From NCBI GenBank assembly GCA_910585485.1, contig CAJUEZ010000041.1, forward strand, positions 1 to 17,746: a stretch of 17,746 bases of DNA. Direction: 5' to 3'. Numbering within the stretch: the stretch's first letter is position 1; every line of letters begins with the position of its first letter. This DNA comes from an uncultured Clostridia bacterium (GTDB taxonomy: Bacteria; Bacillota; Clostridia; UBA1381). Shown in pieces: positions 1 to 5,841 of this stretch. Position numbers and translations under genes: made by a program. The notes beneath the pieces are model-generated. The model made no database searches and was not told where the DNA came from. It saw only the letters and a program-made list of their open reading frames with translations.

Positions 1-226
1 TATAAACAGACGCGCTATGAAAAGGAACGCCGCACATTGGCGCGCGCTCCTTCAGTCCGCAGTCTTTACCTGTAAGAGTTATTTCCAGCTCCTTTGAAGC
101 TTTTATGGCATCATCAAAAAACATCTCGTAAAAGTCACCTAAACGGTAAAATAAAATACTGTCAGGATACTCCTCTTTTGTTTTCAGATACTGCGTCATC
201 ATTGGAGTCATCTGCTCTTTTGGCAT
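1..226 (-). CDS. mutS: DNA mismatch repair ATPase MutS, N-terminal fragment
   Basis: MutS recognises mismatches and small loops and, with MutL, starts their repair. Only the first 75 residues lie in the window; the gene leaves through the left edge. The fragment matches the mismatch-binding domain I: residues 29-35 read LGDFYEM, containing the Phe-X-Glu motif (F32, E34) that stacks on the mispaired base, followed by an acidic DDA and by TGKDCGLKERAPMCGVPFHS, typical of the family. The ATG at 226 is preceded by GGAG about nine bases upstream. It is the last visible gene of the miaB - ylbF-like - mutS run, 59 bp after its neighbour and probably co-transcribed. In Bacillus subtilis mutS also follows miaB (ymcB) and ymcA, with cotE between; cotE is absent here. 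The family call is firm; nothing can be said about the missing ATPase domain. Confidence 0.95.
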   Translation of the reverse strand, partial: MPKEQMTPMMTQYLKTKEEYPDSILFYRLGDFYEMFFDDAIKASKELEITLTGKDCGLKERAPMCGVPFHSASVY

Positions 227-285
227 AATGTTTTTTCTCCTTGTTTCTTAATACATTTTTAATTCTCAGAATTTATTGCGCAAGA

Positions 286-666
286 TTAATGACAGCCTCC
301 GCATGTGCTGCAGTCATGCGTACAATTCGGATCCTGTCCTGTTATATAAAAATTCAAAATCTGATTCACCTGATTTACAAGATTGTCAAAATCCTTTTTC
401 GCTTCAATATATTTTTTAATTGAATCGGATTTGGAAATCATATCGTCAAAAGCCTCATTATTCTTTTTTATCGCGTCTTCGCGGGAAATTTTGTTATTTT
501 GCATGTCGCGGGCAAGATTCATTCTCTGCAAATTAAATTCCTTTAATAATTCCTGCGCCTTATCATCATTTTCCTGAAGAATCTCCGCATTTTTTACATT
601 CTTCATTTGCTCGCTGTTTTGAATCATTTCTCCCAATTCTCTTGTTTTCTCAATTATTTCGTTCAT
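286..666 (-). CDS. YlbF/YmcA-family protein with C-terminal four-cysteine tail
   Basis: This 126-residue protein is largely helical and charged, like the Com_YlbF family (YlbF, YmcA). In B. subtilis YlbF, YmcA and YaaT form a complex that directs RNase Y and affects competence, biofilm formation and sporulation. The gene sits between miaB and mutS, where B. subtilis has ymcA. The last dozen residues hold four cysteines (C115, C119, C122, C125) spaced CX3CX2CX2C with two histidines; such a tail can bind a metal or an Fe-S cluster, and the B. subtilis complex has been reported to carry [4Fe-4S] clusters. I chose the ATG at 666, which has AAGGA upstream and leaves a 16-bp gap after miaB. An in-frame ATG at 699 would overlap miaB and add 11 residues that look unlike the family. 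Family call good; YmcA versus YlbF is not decidable from one sequence. Confidence 0.85.
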   Translation of the reverse strand: MNEIIEKTRELGEMIQNSEQMKNVKNAEILQENDDKAQELLKEFNLQRMNLARDMQNNKISREDAIKKNNEAFDDMISKSDSIKKYIEAKKDFDNLVNQVNQILNFYITGQDPNCTHDCSTCGGCH

Positions 667-682
667 TTTTATTAATCCTTTC

Positions 683-2101
683 TTACTCTGCAATTTCACC
701 GTTCAGACTCCATGTATGCGCCTCGGTAATTTTTACATTAATATATTTACCTATAAGTGACTTATCGCCCTTAAAGTTTACTATTTTTGAACTGTCGCAT
801 CTTCCTGAAAGAGTTTCTTTGTCATTTTTACTAACTCCGTCAACAAGCACTTTTTCTACGCGTCCTATATACGCTTCATTTTTACGTTTTGAGATTTCAT
901 TCTGAACCTCAAGCAATTTATTGAAATTAGTATGAATCTCCTCGTCCGTCAGCACAAAGTCAAGCTTTGCAGCCGGTGTTCCCTCGCGCCTTGAATATAT
1001 AAAAGAGAATATATTATCAAATTCAACCTTTCTCAAAACGTCAAGCGTCTCTTCAAAATCCTCGTTTTTCTCGGTCGGGAATCCGACTATTACATCAGTC
1101 GAAAGGGATATGCCCGGAATTGCTTTTTTTACTTTTTCAATCTTTGCAAGATACTCTTCCTTCGTATATTTCCTGTTCATCTGATTAAGAATTTTATCAC
1201 TGCCCGCCTGGAACGGAAGATGAAGCTGTTTACATACCTTATCGCATTCCGCCATAGTCAAAATCAGCTTATCGCTCAAATCCTTCGGATGAGATGTCAT
1301 AAAACGAATACGCTCCACTCCCGGAACATCATTCACCATTCTCATTAAATCCGAAAAATCTATCTCTATGTCAAGATCTTTTCCGTAAGAGTTCACATTC
1401 TGTCCGAGCAGCGCAATTTCACTGCACCCATCTTCCACAAGCGCCTTAACCTCGTTTAAAACCGCCTCAGGCGTTCGGCTTCTCTCGCACCCTCTCACAT
1501 AAGGCACTATACAGTATGAGCAAAAATTATTACACCCATACATAACTGATACCCATGCCTTTTTTGCATCGTCGCGCATAATAGGAATATCCTCGGCAAT
1601 AGCGCCATCACTTGACTCTATATCAACTACTGTCTTTTTTTCATTTATCGCTTTATACAAAAGCTCGGGCATTTTATACAGCGCATGCGTTCCGAAAACA
1701 AGGTCAACATGCTCGTGCACACTCTTTATTTTTTTTGTTATATGCTCCTGCTGTACCATACAGCCGCATACTCCTATTAGCATATTTGGACGCTCTTCTT
1801 TTATGTGTTTCAAAATTCCCAAACGTCCAAAAACTTTCTGCTCGGCATTTTCACGCACGGCGCAGGTATTATATATAACAACGTCTGCCTTATAGCTGTC
1901 ATCGGTAAATTCAAATCCCGCTTCACGCAGCATACCGCGTATTCTTTCAGTGTCATTTTCATTTTGCTGACAGCCATAGGTCTCTGTAAGAGCAAGACGG
2001 ACGTGTCCGTTTTTCATTGCGTACCGCGCATTTTCCTCTTTAAGTTTCATAATAAAGCTTCTCTGATATGCCATCTGCTCTTTTGTGATAAGTTCAGCCA
2101 T
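683..2101 (-). CDS. miaB: tRNA-2-methylthio-N6-dimethylallyladenosine synthase MiaB
   Basis: MiaB is a cytoplasmic radical-SAM methylthiotransferase that adds a methylthio group to N6-isopentenyl-adenosine 37 of tRNAs reading UNN codons. All parts are visible in 472 residues: the N-terminal MTTase (UPF0004) domain with cluster cysteines C44 (TYGCQQNE), C79 (NTCAVREN) and C113 (GCMVQQ); the radical-SAM triad C189, C193, C196 in CNNFCSYC followed by IVPYVRG; and a C-terminal TRAM-like tail ending in a W-S-L-N-G-E strand. About 35 residues precede the MTTase domain, as is common in Firmicutes orthologues. The ATG at 2101 has AGGAG seven bases upstream. It lies downstream of a Dabb protein and upstream of the YlbF-like gene and mutS. 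Its own promoter is suggested in the 62-bp gap before it. The MiaB-specific start of domain 1 and the synteny favour MiaB over MtaB or RimO. Confidence 0.96.
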   Translation of the reverse strand: MAELITKEQMAYQRSFIMKLKEENARYAMKNGHVRLALTETYGCQQNENDTERIRGMLREAGFEFTDDSYKADVVIYNTCAVRENAEQKVFGRLGILKHIKEERPNMLIGVCGCMVQQEHITKKIKSVHEHVDLVFGTHALYKMPELLYKAINEKKTVVDIESSDGAIAEDIPIMRDDAKKAWVSVMYGCNNFCSYCIVPYVRGCERSRTPEAVLNEVKALVEDGCSEIALLGQNVNSYGKDLDIEIDFSDLMRMVNDVPGVERIRFMTSHPKDLSDKLILTMAECDKVCKQLHLPFQAGSDKILNQMNRKYTKEEYLAKIEKVKKAIPGISLSTDVIVGFPTEKNEDFEETLDVLRKVEFDNIFSFIYSRREGTPAAKLDFVLTDEEIHTNFNKLLEVQNEISKRKNEAYIGRVEKVLVDGVSKNDKETLSGRCDSSKIVNFKGDKSLIGKYINVKITEAHTWSLNGEIAE

Positions 2102-2131
2102 TTAAATTCTCCTAAATTCTAATTTAAGTCT

Positions 2132-2160
2132 ATTTTATCATATTTTTCCCTATAATACAA
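2132..2160 (-). promoter_or_regulatory. candidate promoter for miaB
   Basis: In the gap before miaB the minus strand reads TTGTAT (2155-2160), a 17-base spacer, then TAAAAT (2132-2137) preceded by TGA, an extended -10. The -35 is a weak match, three of six. Transcription would start about 25 bases before the miaB start codon. Confidence 0.45.
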
Positions 2161-2163
2161 CTC

Positions 2164-2460
2164 TTAAAATTCATAATCGCACACGCGTCTTTCTGAAACG
2201 TACGGGCGCACATATGCGGCTCCCACAGCCTTATGAGCCGGATGATTCTGATATTCATTAAGATCCTGAACAGTCTTAAACGTCGATACAAGAACAACAT
2301 CAGACGCGTACGGTGATTCCTCAAAATTCAATCCCACTTCTATATCTTCCAAAACCTCAATTTTATCCTTAAGCGCTTCAAGATTCTCCTTAATAGCTTT
2401 CGCTCTCTCTTCCTTGTTTTCACAAGGCGCCATTCTCCACATTACTATATGTTTTATCAT
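2164..2460 (-). CDS. Dabb (stress-responsive alpha/beta barrel) domain protein
   Basis: A 98-residue single-domain protein that fits the Dabb family (ferredoxin-like dimeric alpha/beta barrel). Family features visible: the start MIKHIVMWRM, a helix with conserved small residues around ENLEALKD, the strand motif IEVGLNFEESPYASDVVLVSTF, and NEYQNHPAHKAV, the usual Y-x-x-H-P-x-H signature before the last strand. Members include plant stress proteins and small bacterial proteins whose ligands are mostly unknown, so no reaction can be assigned. The ATG at 2460 has GGAGG about six bases upstream, and a good sigma-A promoter lies at 2492-2520. The gene is followed 62 bp later by miaB on the same strand, with no clear terminator between, so read-through is likely. 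The family call is good; the function is unknown. Confidence 0.85.
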   Translation of the reverse strand: MIKHIVMWRMAPCENKEERAKAIKENLEALKDKIEVLEDIEVGLNFEESPYASDVVLVSTFKTVQDLNEYQNHPAHKAVGAAYVRPYVSERRVCDYEF

Positions 2461-2491
2461 ACTTATTCCTCCCGTTTACACGAATAATGTA

Positions 2492-2520
2492 ATTATAACA
2501 TTTTATTTTTATTTTTTCAA
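2492..2520 (-). promoter_or_regulatory. sigma-A promoter for the Dabb gene
   Basis: The minus strand reads TTGAAA (2515-2520), exactly 17 bases, then TATAAT (2492-2497), with TGT directly before the -10, an extended -10 element. The start codon lies about 30 bases downstream of the -10. Confidence 0.75.
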
Positions 2521-2549
2521 TGAAATATGTGGTTTTTATTGAAAAATAG

Positions 2550-2558
2550 TGGTATAAT
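2550..2558 (+). promoter_or_regulatory. extended -10 promoter for the metallophosphoesterase operon
   Basis: TGG TATAAT (2550-2558) is a perfect -10 hexamer with a TGn extension. No good -35 lies 16-18 bases upstream; the nearby TTGAAA at 2539-2544 is only 8 bases away. Initiation near 2565 would place the inverted repeat at 2573 at the very 5' end of the transcript. Confidence 0.6.
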
Positions 2559-2572
2559 AGAGAGAGAATTTT

Positions 2573-2643
2573 CATTTAACGCTTTACCTGCCCCAAAAAA
2601 GCGTTAAATGTCTTAACATTACTATTTTGTATGGGCAGAAAGG
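2573..2643 (+). promoter_or_regulatory. candidate structured leader RNA (hairpin with pseudoknot) ahead of the metallophosphoesterase operon
   Basis: A perfect 13-bp inverted repeat pairs CATTTAACGCTTT (2573-2585) with AAAGCGTTAAATG (2598-2610) around a 12-base loop. The loop contains CTGCCC (2588-2593), complementary at all six positions to GGGCAG (2633-2638), which lies directly before the AAAGG ribosome binding sequence (2639-2643). The result would be an H-type pseudoknot with connecting loops of 2, 4 and 22 bases, sterically reasonable. The stem is not followed by a T-run, so it is not a normal terminator. I know no riboswitch class whose consensus this fits. The repeat could instead be a DNA operator for the divergent promoters. 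The base pairing is seen; the regulatory role is inferred. Confidence 0.5.
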
Positions 2644-2655
2644 CTATGAATTATT

Positions 2656-3492
2656 ATGAAAAAACTTTTAAAAGCCGCCGCGTTTACAGGCGGAGTATTA
2701 TTCATCATAAACGGTCTTGACAACAGGCTTGAAGTTACACATTATAATATATCGTCAAAAAAAATCCCACCCGAATTTGACGGCTTTAAAATACTGCAAT
2801 TATCCGACTATCACTGTGACAGCATCCCCGGACTTGTCGAGGAGATAAGCCGGGAACAGCCTGATATAATAGTTTCGACAGGCGATCTTGCCGATGACAA
2901 AGGAAGTTATCTTCCCGCGCTTCGCCTTTGTGAACATCTTATGGATATTGCTCCCGTATATGCCGTTACGGGTAATCACGACTTATGGCGCGGTGATTAT
3001 GAGAAGTTTGAAAAAGAACTATCTATGATCGGGATAAGGACACTTCATAACGAGCGCGTTCTCTTAACTCGCAGCGGCGCTGAGATTTCATTGTCCGGAA
3101 TAGACGATCCATTTTCCATGAACTCTTCCAAAATCGCCGAAAATGTGCAGTCTTCGCTTGCGAAACTGCCTAACTACCACGGATACGATATTCTTCTGTT
3201 TCACAGAGCGAATCTTTTTGAACACCTTAAACATCATGGATTTGACCTGATTCTTGCCGGACATATGCATGGCGGGCAGATACGGCTTCCCGGCGGAAAG
3301 GGTATGGTATCCCCGAAATCAAGTTGGGCAAGCAAAGCGCCCGTTTTTTTCCCTAAATATGTCGCGGGGCATTACCGCTCTGTTCGCACTGATATGATTG
3401 TAAACAGAGGTGTTGGCAATCCAATGCTTTTGCCAAGACTTTTTAACAGACCGGAATTAACGGTTATAACACTACAAAATAACAAGGAGTAA
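2656..3492 (+). CDS. membrane-anchored calcineurin-like metallophosphoesterase (YkuE/YaeI type)
   Basis: This 278-residue protein has a short hydrophobic N-terminal segment (residues 4-20) that probably anchors it, followed by a complete dinuclear-metal phosphoesterase domain. Metal-ligand blocks: D51 and H53 in LSDYHC, D77 in STGDL, N107 and H108 in GNHD, the histidine of LLFHRAN, and H203 and H205 in AGHMHGGQ. Related YkuE/YaeI and LpxG proteins hydrolyse phosphodiester or pyrophosphate bonds of lipids; the substrate here cannot be read. SDYH replaces the commoner SDLH, keeping the ligands. The start at 2656 has AAAGG at an unusually long 12-base spacing. A closer ATG at 2646 is out of frame and opens a 24-codon reading frame ending at 2720. 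The gene leads a three-gene operon; seven bases separate it from the next gene. A structured leader precedes it. Confidence 0.88.
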   Translation: MKKLLKAAAFTGGVLFIINGLDNRLEVTHYNISSKKIPPEFDGFKILQLSDYHCDSIPGLVEEISREQPDIIVSTGDLADDKGSYLPALRLCEHLMDIAPVYAVTGNHDLWRGDYEKFEKELSMIGIRTLHNERVLLTRSGAEISLSGIDDPFSMNSSKIAENVQSSLAKLPNYHGYDILLFHRANLFEHLKHHGFDLILAGHMHGGQIRLPGGKGMVSPKSSWASKAPVFFPKYVAGHYRSVRTDMIVNRGVGNPMLLPRLFNRPELTVITLQNNKE

Positions 3493-3499
3493 TTTTAAC

Positions 3500-4318
3500 A
3501 TGGAAAACAAAAGACCTTTAAAAACTATTTACACCTGCTTCCCTCAGGGTAAGCACAAAGTTCTCACAATGAGTTATGACGACGGAAATGAAGCGGATCG
3601 CCGCCTGATTTCTATTTTTAATCAGCACGGAATAAAGGGAACATTCCATCTCAATTCCGGACTTATGGATATTGATGACAAACGAATAAAGCTGACAGAA
3701 ATCAAGGAACTGTACAAGGGACACGAGATTTCATGTCATACCTCGACTCATCCCACAATAGAACGCTGTCCGCTCTCTCAGGTAGTTCAGCAGGTTATAG
3801 AGGACAGAAAATCTCTTGAAGATGCCGCGGGTTATCCGATTCGTGGGATGAGTTATCCTAACGGCTCATACAGCGATGATATTATAAATCTGCTGCCAGC
3901 ATGCGGAATAGAGTATTGCCGTGTTGTCGGAAATACTGATGATTTTGCGTTTCCAAATAACTTTCTTGAATGGAAATCAACCTGTCATCACAGTCATAAT
4001 CTTATGGAAAATGCGCGCCGATTTGCGGATTTACATAAAACGCAGTATCTTTATATGATGTATGTATGGGGACACAGTTATGAATTTGACCGTGACAATA
4101 TATGGGATAGAATAGAAGAATTTTGCGAATTTATAGGCGGAAGAGAAGACATATGGTACGCAACAAATATTGAAATTGTGGACTACATGAATGCCGCAAA
4201 AAATCTTAAATATACAGCAAACGGCGACAAAGTATATAATCCAAACGCTATTTCAGTATGGATTTCGGCAGACGGACAGCATTATGAAATTAAGGCGGGA
4301 GAATTAAAGGAAATATGA
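3500..4318 (+). CDS. polysaccharide deacetylase (NodB/CE4-fold) family protein, no signal peptide
   Basis: A 272-residue protein with the NodB-homology fold. Motif 1 is MSYDDG (D27, D28) in place of the common TFDDG, motif 2 is HTSTH (H80, H84), giving a D28-H80-H84 metal triad, and motif 3 is RGMSYPNG with R115 and P120. A VWGHSYEFD segment follows at about residues 190-198, probably carrying the catalytic histidine. CE4 enzymes remove acetyl groups from N- or O-acetylated sugars, but most are secreted. This one begins MENKRPLKTIYT with no signal peptide or membrane segment, so it should act in the cytoplasm, on a soluble or cytoplasm-facing substrate. The start has AAGGAG about eleven bases upstream. 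Its ATGA stop overlaps the next gene, so the three genes are translationally linked. Fold certain; substrate unknown; an amidohydrolase role on a non-polysaccharide substrate is possible. Confidence 0.88.
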   Translation: MENKRPLKTIYTCFPQGKHKVLTMSYDDGNEADRRLISIFNQHGIKGTFHLNSGLMDIDDKRIKLTEIKELYKGHEISCHTSTHPTIERCPLSQVVQQVIEDRKSLEDAAGYPIRGMSYPNGSYSDDIINLLPACGIEYCRVVGNTDDFAFPNNFLEWKSTCHHSHNLMENARRFADLHKTQYLYMMYVWGHSYEFDRDNIWDRIEEFCEFIGGREDIWYATNIEIVDYMNAAKNLKYTANGDKVYNPNAISVWISADGQHYEIKAGELKEI

Positions 4319-5016
4319 CGGAAAAAGAACTGTATCCTCCTGTTCATGACCTTTTTGAAAAGCGCGGATACAAAGTCAACGCCGAGGTTAAGGACTGCGA
4401 TATGACAGCTGTCAAAGAGGATGAATTTATAATAGTTGAACTAAAGAGAAATTTATCCGTCACGCTGCTTGCACAAGGGCTTAAACGTCAGAAAACAGGC
4501 GCGGACGTATATGTAGCCGTACCAAAACCAAAACAATATTCATTCAATAAATTCCGCAGTGTATTCTCTGTGATTAAAAAACTTGAACTGGGTCTGATTT
4601 TTGTCTCACTAAGAGGAAATCATTCTTTTGCGGAAATAGTAATTGAACCCAAGCCTTATACCTCAACATATATCAACAGACAAAAACGCAAAGAAATCAT
4701 CGAGGAAATACAAGGCAGAACTATTGACACCAACACCGGAGGAGTTACCGGTACAAAAATCATCACCGCTTACACGGAAAAATGTATACATATAGCGTGC
4801 ATTCTTGATATGTACGGCGCAATGTCGCCAAAACAGATACGTGACAAAGGCGGCGCTGACAACACTTATAATATACTTTATCACAATGTGTACGGTTGGT
4901 TTGAAAAAGTGACTAAAGGTGTTTACACAATAACGGACAAAGGACGCAAAGGTCTTTTGGATTATCCTGAACTCGAAAAATATTATACTGAATTATTAGT
5001 AAATGAAAGAAATTGA
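4315..5016 (+). CDS. DUF2161-like protein with PD-(D/E)XK nuclease-type core and C-terminal winged helix
   Basis: This 233-residue protein resembles the DUF2161 family. Residues 18-46 give a restriction-endonuclease-like core: GYKVNAEVKDCDM followed by the strand IIVELKRN, so D29 and E42-X-K44 fit a PD-(D/E)XK metal site; Q54 and the strand DVYVAVPKP (residues 63-71) continue the fold. The C-terminal part, about residues 155-225, looks like a winged helix: two helices around AMSPKQIRDKGGADNTYNILYHNVYGWFEKV, then GVYTITDKGRKGL. That suggests a nucleic-acid-binding enzyme, but no activity of the family is firmly established to my knowledge. The ATG overlaps the deacetylase stop by four bases. 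Nothing in its sequence links it directly to the sugar and lipid enzymes it is coupled to. It is the last gene of the operon, before the terminator at 5027-5071. Family call fairly good, function unknown. Confidence 0.75.
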   Translation: MTEKELYPPVHDLFEKRGYKVNAEVKDCDMTAVKEDEFIIVELKRNLSVTLLAQGLKRQKTGADVYVAVPKPKQYSFNKFRSVFSVIKKLELGLIFVSLRGNHSFAEIVIEPKPYTSTYINRQKRKEIIEEIQGRTIDTNTGGVTGTKIITAYTEKCIHIACILDMYGAMSPKQIRDKGGADNTYNILYHNVYGWFEKVTKGVYTITDKGRKGLLDYPELEKYYTELLVNERN

Positions 5017-5026
5017 GAATAAATTA

Positions 5027-5071
5027 TGATACGCGTCCGCAAAAAAAGTCTGACTTTGCGGGCGCGTATTA
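5027..5071. terminator. bidirectional terminator-like hairpin between convergent genes
   Basis: A 15-bp stem pairs ATACGCGTCCGCAAA (5029-5043) with TTTGCGGGCGCGTAT (5055-5069), with one G-T pair, extendable by two pairs. It lies between the ends of the DUF2161-like gene and rsuA. T-runs are poor directly after the stem on both strands, although TTTTTT follows about 17 bases later on the plus strand, so the stem may work with Rho or as a barrier. Confidence 0.6.
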
Positions 5072-5082
5072 ATTATGTCCTA

Positions 5083-5781
5083 TCATTTTTTGTACAGCGT
5101 GTCGATTTCAATTTGAGTAAGTTCCCGTATTTCACCCAAATCCAAACTTTCATCCAGTTTCAATCCGCCTATAGCAACTCGCTTCAAATAAGTAACAGTT
5201 TTTCCCACTCGCTCGCACATACGCTTTACCTGATGAAATTTCCCCTCGGCAATTTCTATATACACCTCGCAAGGATTATCTGTTATCTCAAGTTTCGCGC
5301 TCTTAGCCGTAAACTCTTTAAATTCCATTCCATTTGCAAATTCCTCAACATCACTATCTTCCATAGGCTTATCGAGCACCGCAAAATATCGCTTATATAC
5401 ATTCTTTTTCGGAGATGTCATTTCATGTGTAAATTGTCCGTCATTTGTAAGAATCAAAAGTCCTTCCGTGTTAATATCAAGTCTGCCTACAGGAAATACC
5501 TCGAAATGCGCGTATTCCTCTCCCACAAGTTCCGTCACAACTGGATACTTCTTGTCAAACACAGCGCTTACATATCCCTGTGGTTTATTGAGCATAAGAT
5601 ACACAAACTCACGGTAATTAAGAATCTCACCGTCCACTGTCACCACGCTGTCCTCTTGAACCTGCTCTTCCGCTTTTTCACATATCTTTCCGTCAACCGT
5701 TACTTTTCCTTGTTTAACAAGTTTCTTTACTTCCTTTCGGCTTGCATATCCACAGCCTGAAATATATTTATCTATACGCAT
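5083..5781 (-). CDS. rsuA: 16S rRNA pseudouridine synthase, RsuA/RluB/E/F family (RsuA type)
   Basis: Family members convert a specific rRNA uridine to pseudouridine; RsuA acts on U516 of 16S rRNA. The 232 residues show an N-terminal S4 RNA-binding domain (MRIDKYISGCGYASRKEVKKL, about 1-50), the domain start FVYLMLNKPQGYVSA, and the catalytic motif GRLDINTEGLLILTNDG with Asp102. GKFHQVKRM near residue 187 carries the QVKRM form typical of RsuA rather than RluB/E/F. I start at the ATG at 5781, which has GGGAG five bases upstream; the longer frame begins at a GTG (5793) whose first codons form that ribosome binding site. No promoter is visible in the 60 bp upstream, so expression may rely on read-through past the hairpin at 5802-5822 from the transporter operon. 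RsuA versus another subtype is moderately certain. Confidence 0.88.
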   Translation of the reverse strand: MRIDKYISGCGYASRKEVKKLVKQGKVTVDGKICEKAEEQVQEDSVVTVDGEILNYREFVYLMLNKPQGYVSAVFDKKYPVVTELVGEEYAHFEVFPVGRLDINTEGLLILTNDGQFTHEMTSPKKNVYKRYFAVLDKPMEDSDVEEFANGMEFKEFTAKSAKLEITDNPCEVYIEIAEGKFHQVKRMCERVGKTVTYLKRVAIGGLKLDESLDLGEIRELTQIEIDTLYKK

Positions 5782-5798
5782 TTTTTCTCCCACATTTC

Positions 5799-5822
5799 AA
5801 AAGGGCGGCTAAATGCCGCCCT
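5799..5822 (-). terminator. terminator after the amino acid ABC operon
   Basis: On the minus strand AGGGCGGC (5815-5822) pairs perfectly with GCCGCCCT (5802-5809) around a five-base loop and is followed by TTTTG. The stem is strong but the T-run is short, and it ends only 11 bases before the rsuA ribosome binding site, so partial read-through into rsuA is likely. Confidence 0.65.
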
Positions 5823-5841
5823 GTGTAATTCGCAAATACTA

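Noticed and set aside
2573..2610. The 13-bp inverted repeat as an intrinsic terminator
   Set aside because: No T-run follows on either strand, and it lies downstream of a promoter rather than after a gene.
5026..5760. A 244-codon open frame on the plus strand just after the DUF2161-like gene
   Set aside because: It lies antisense to rsuA, whose S4 and catalytic motifs are unmistakable, and begins inside the terminator hairpin; its translation resembles no known protein family.
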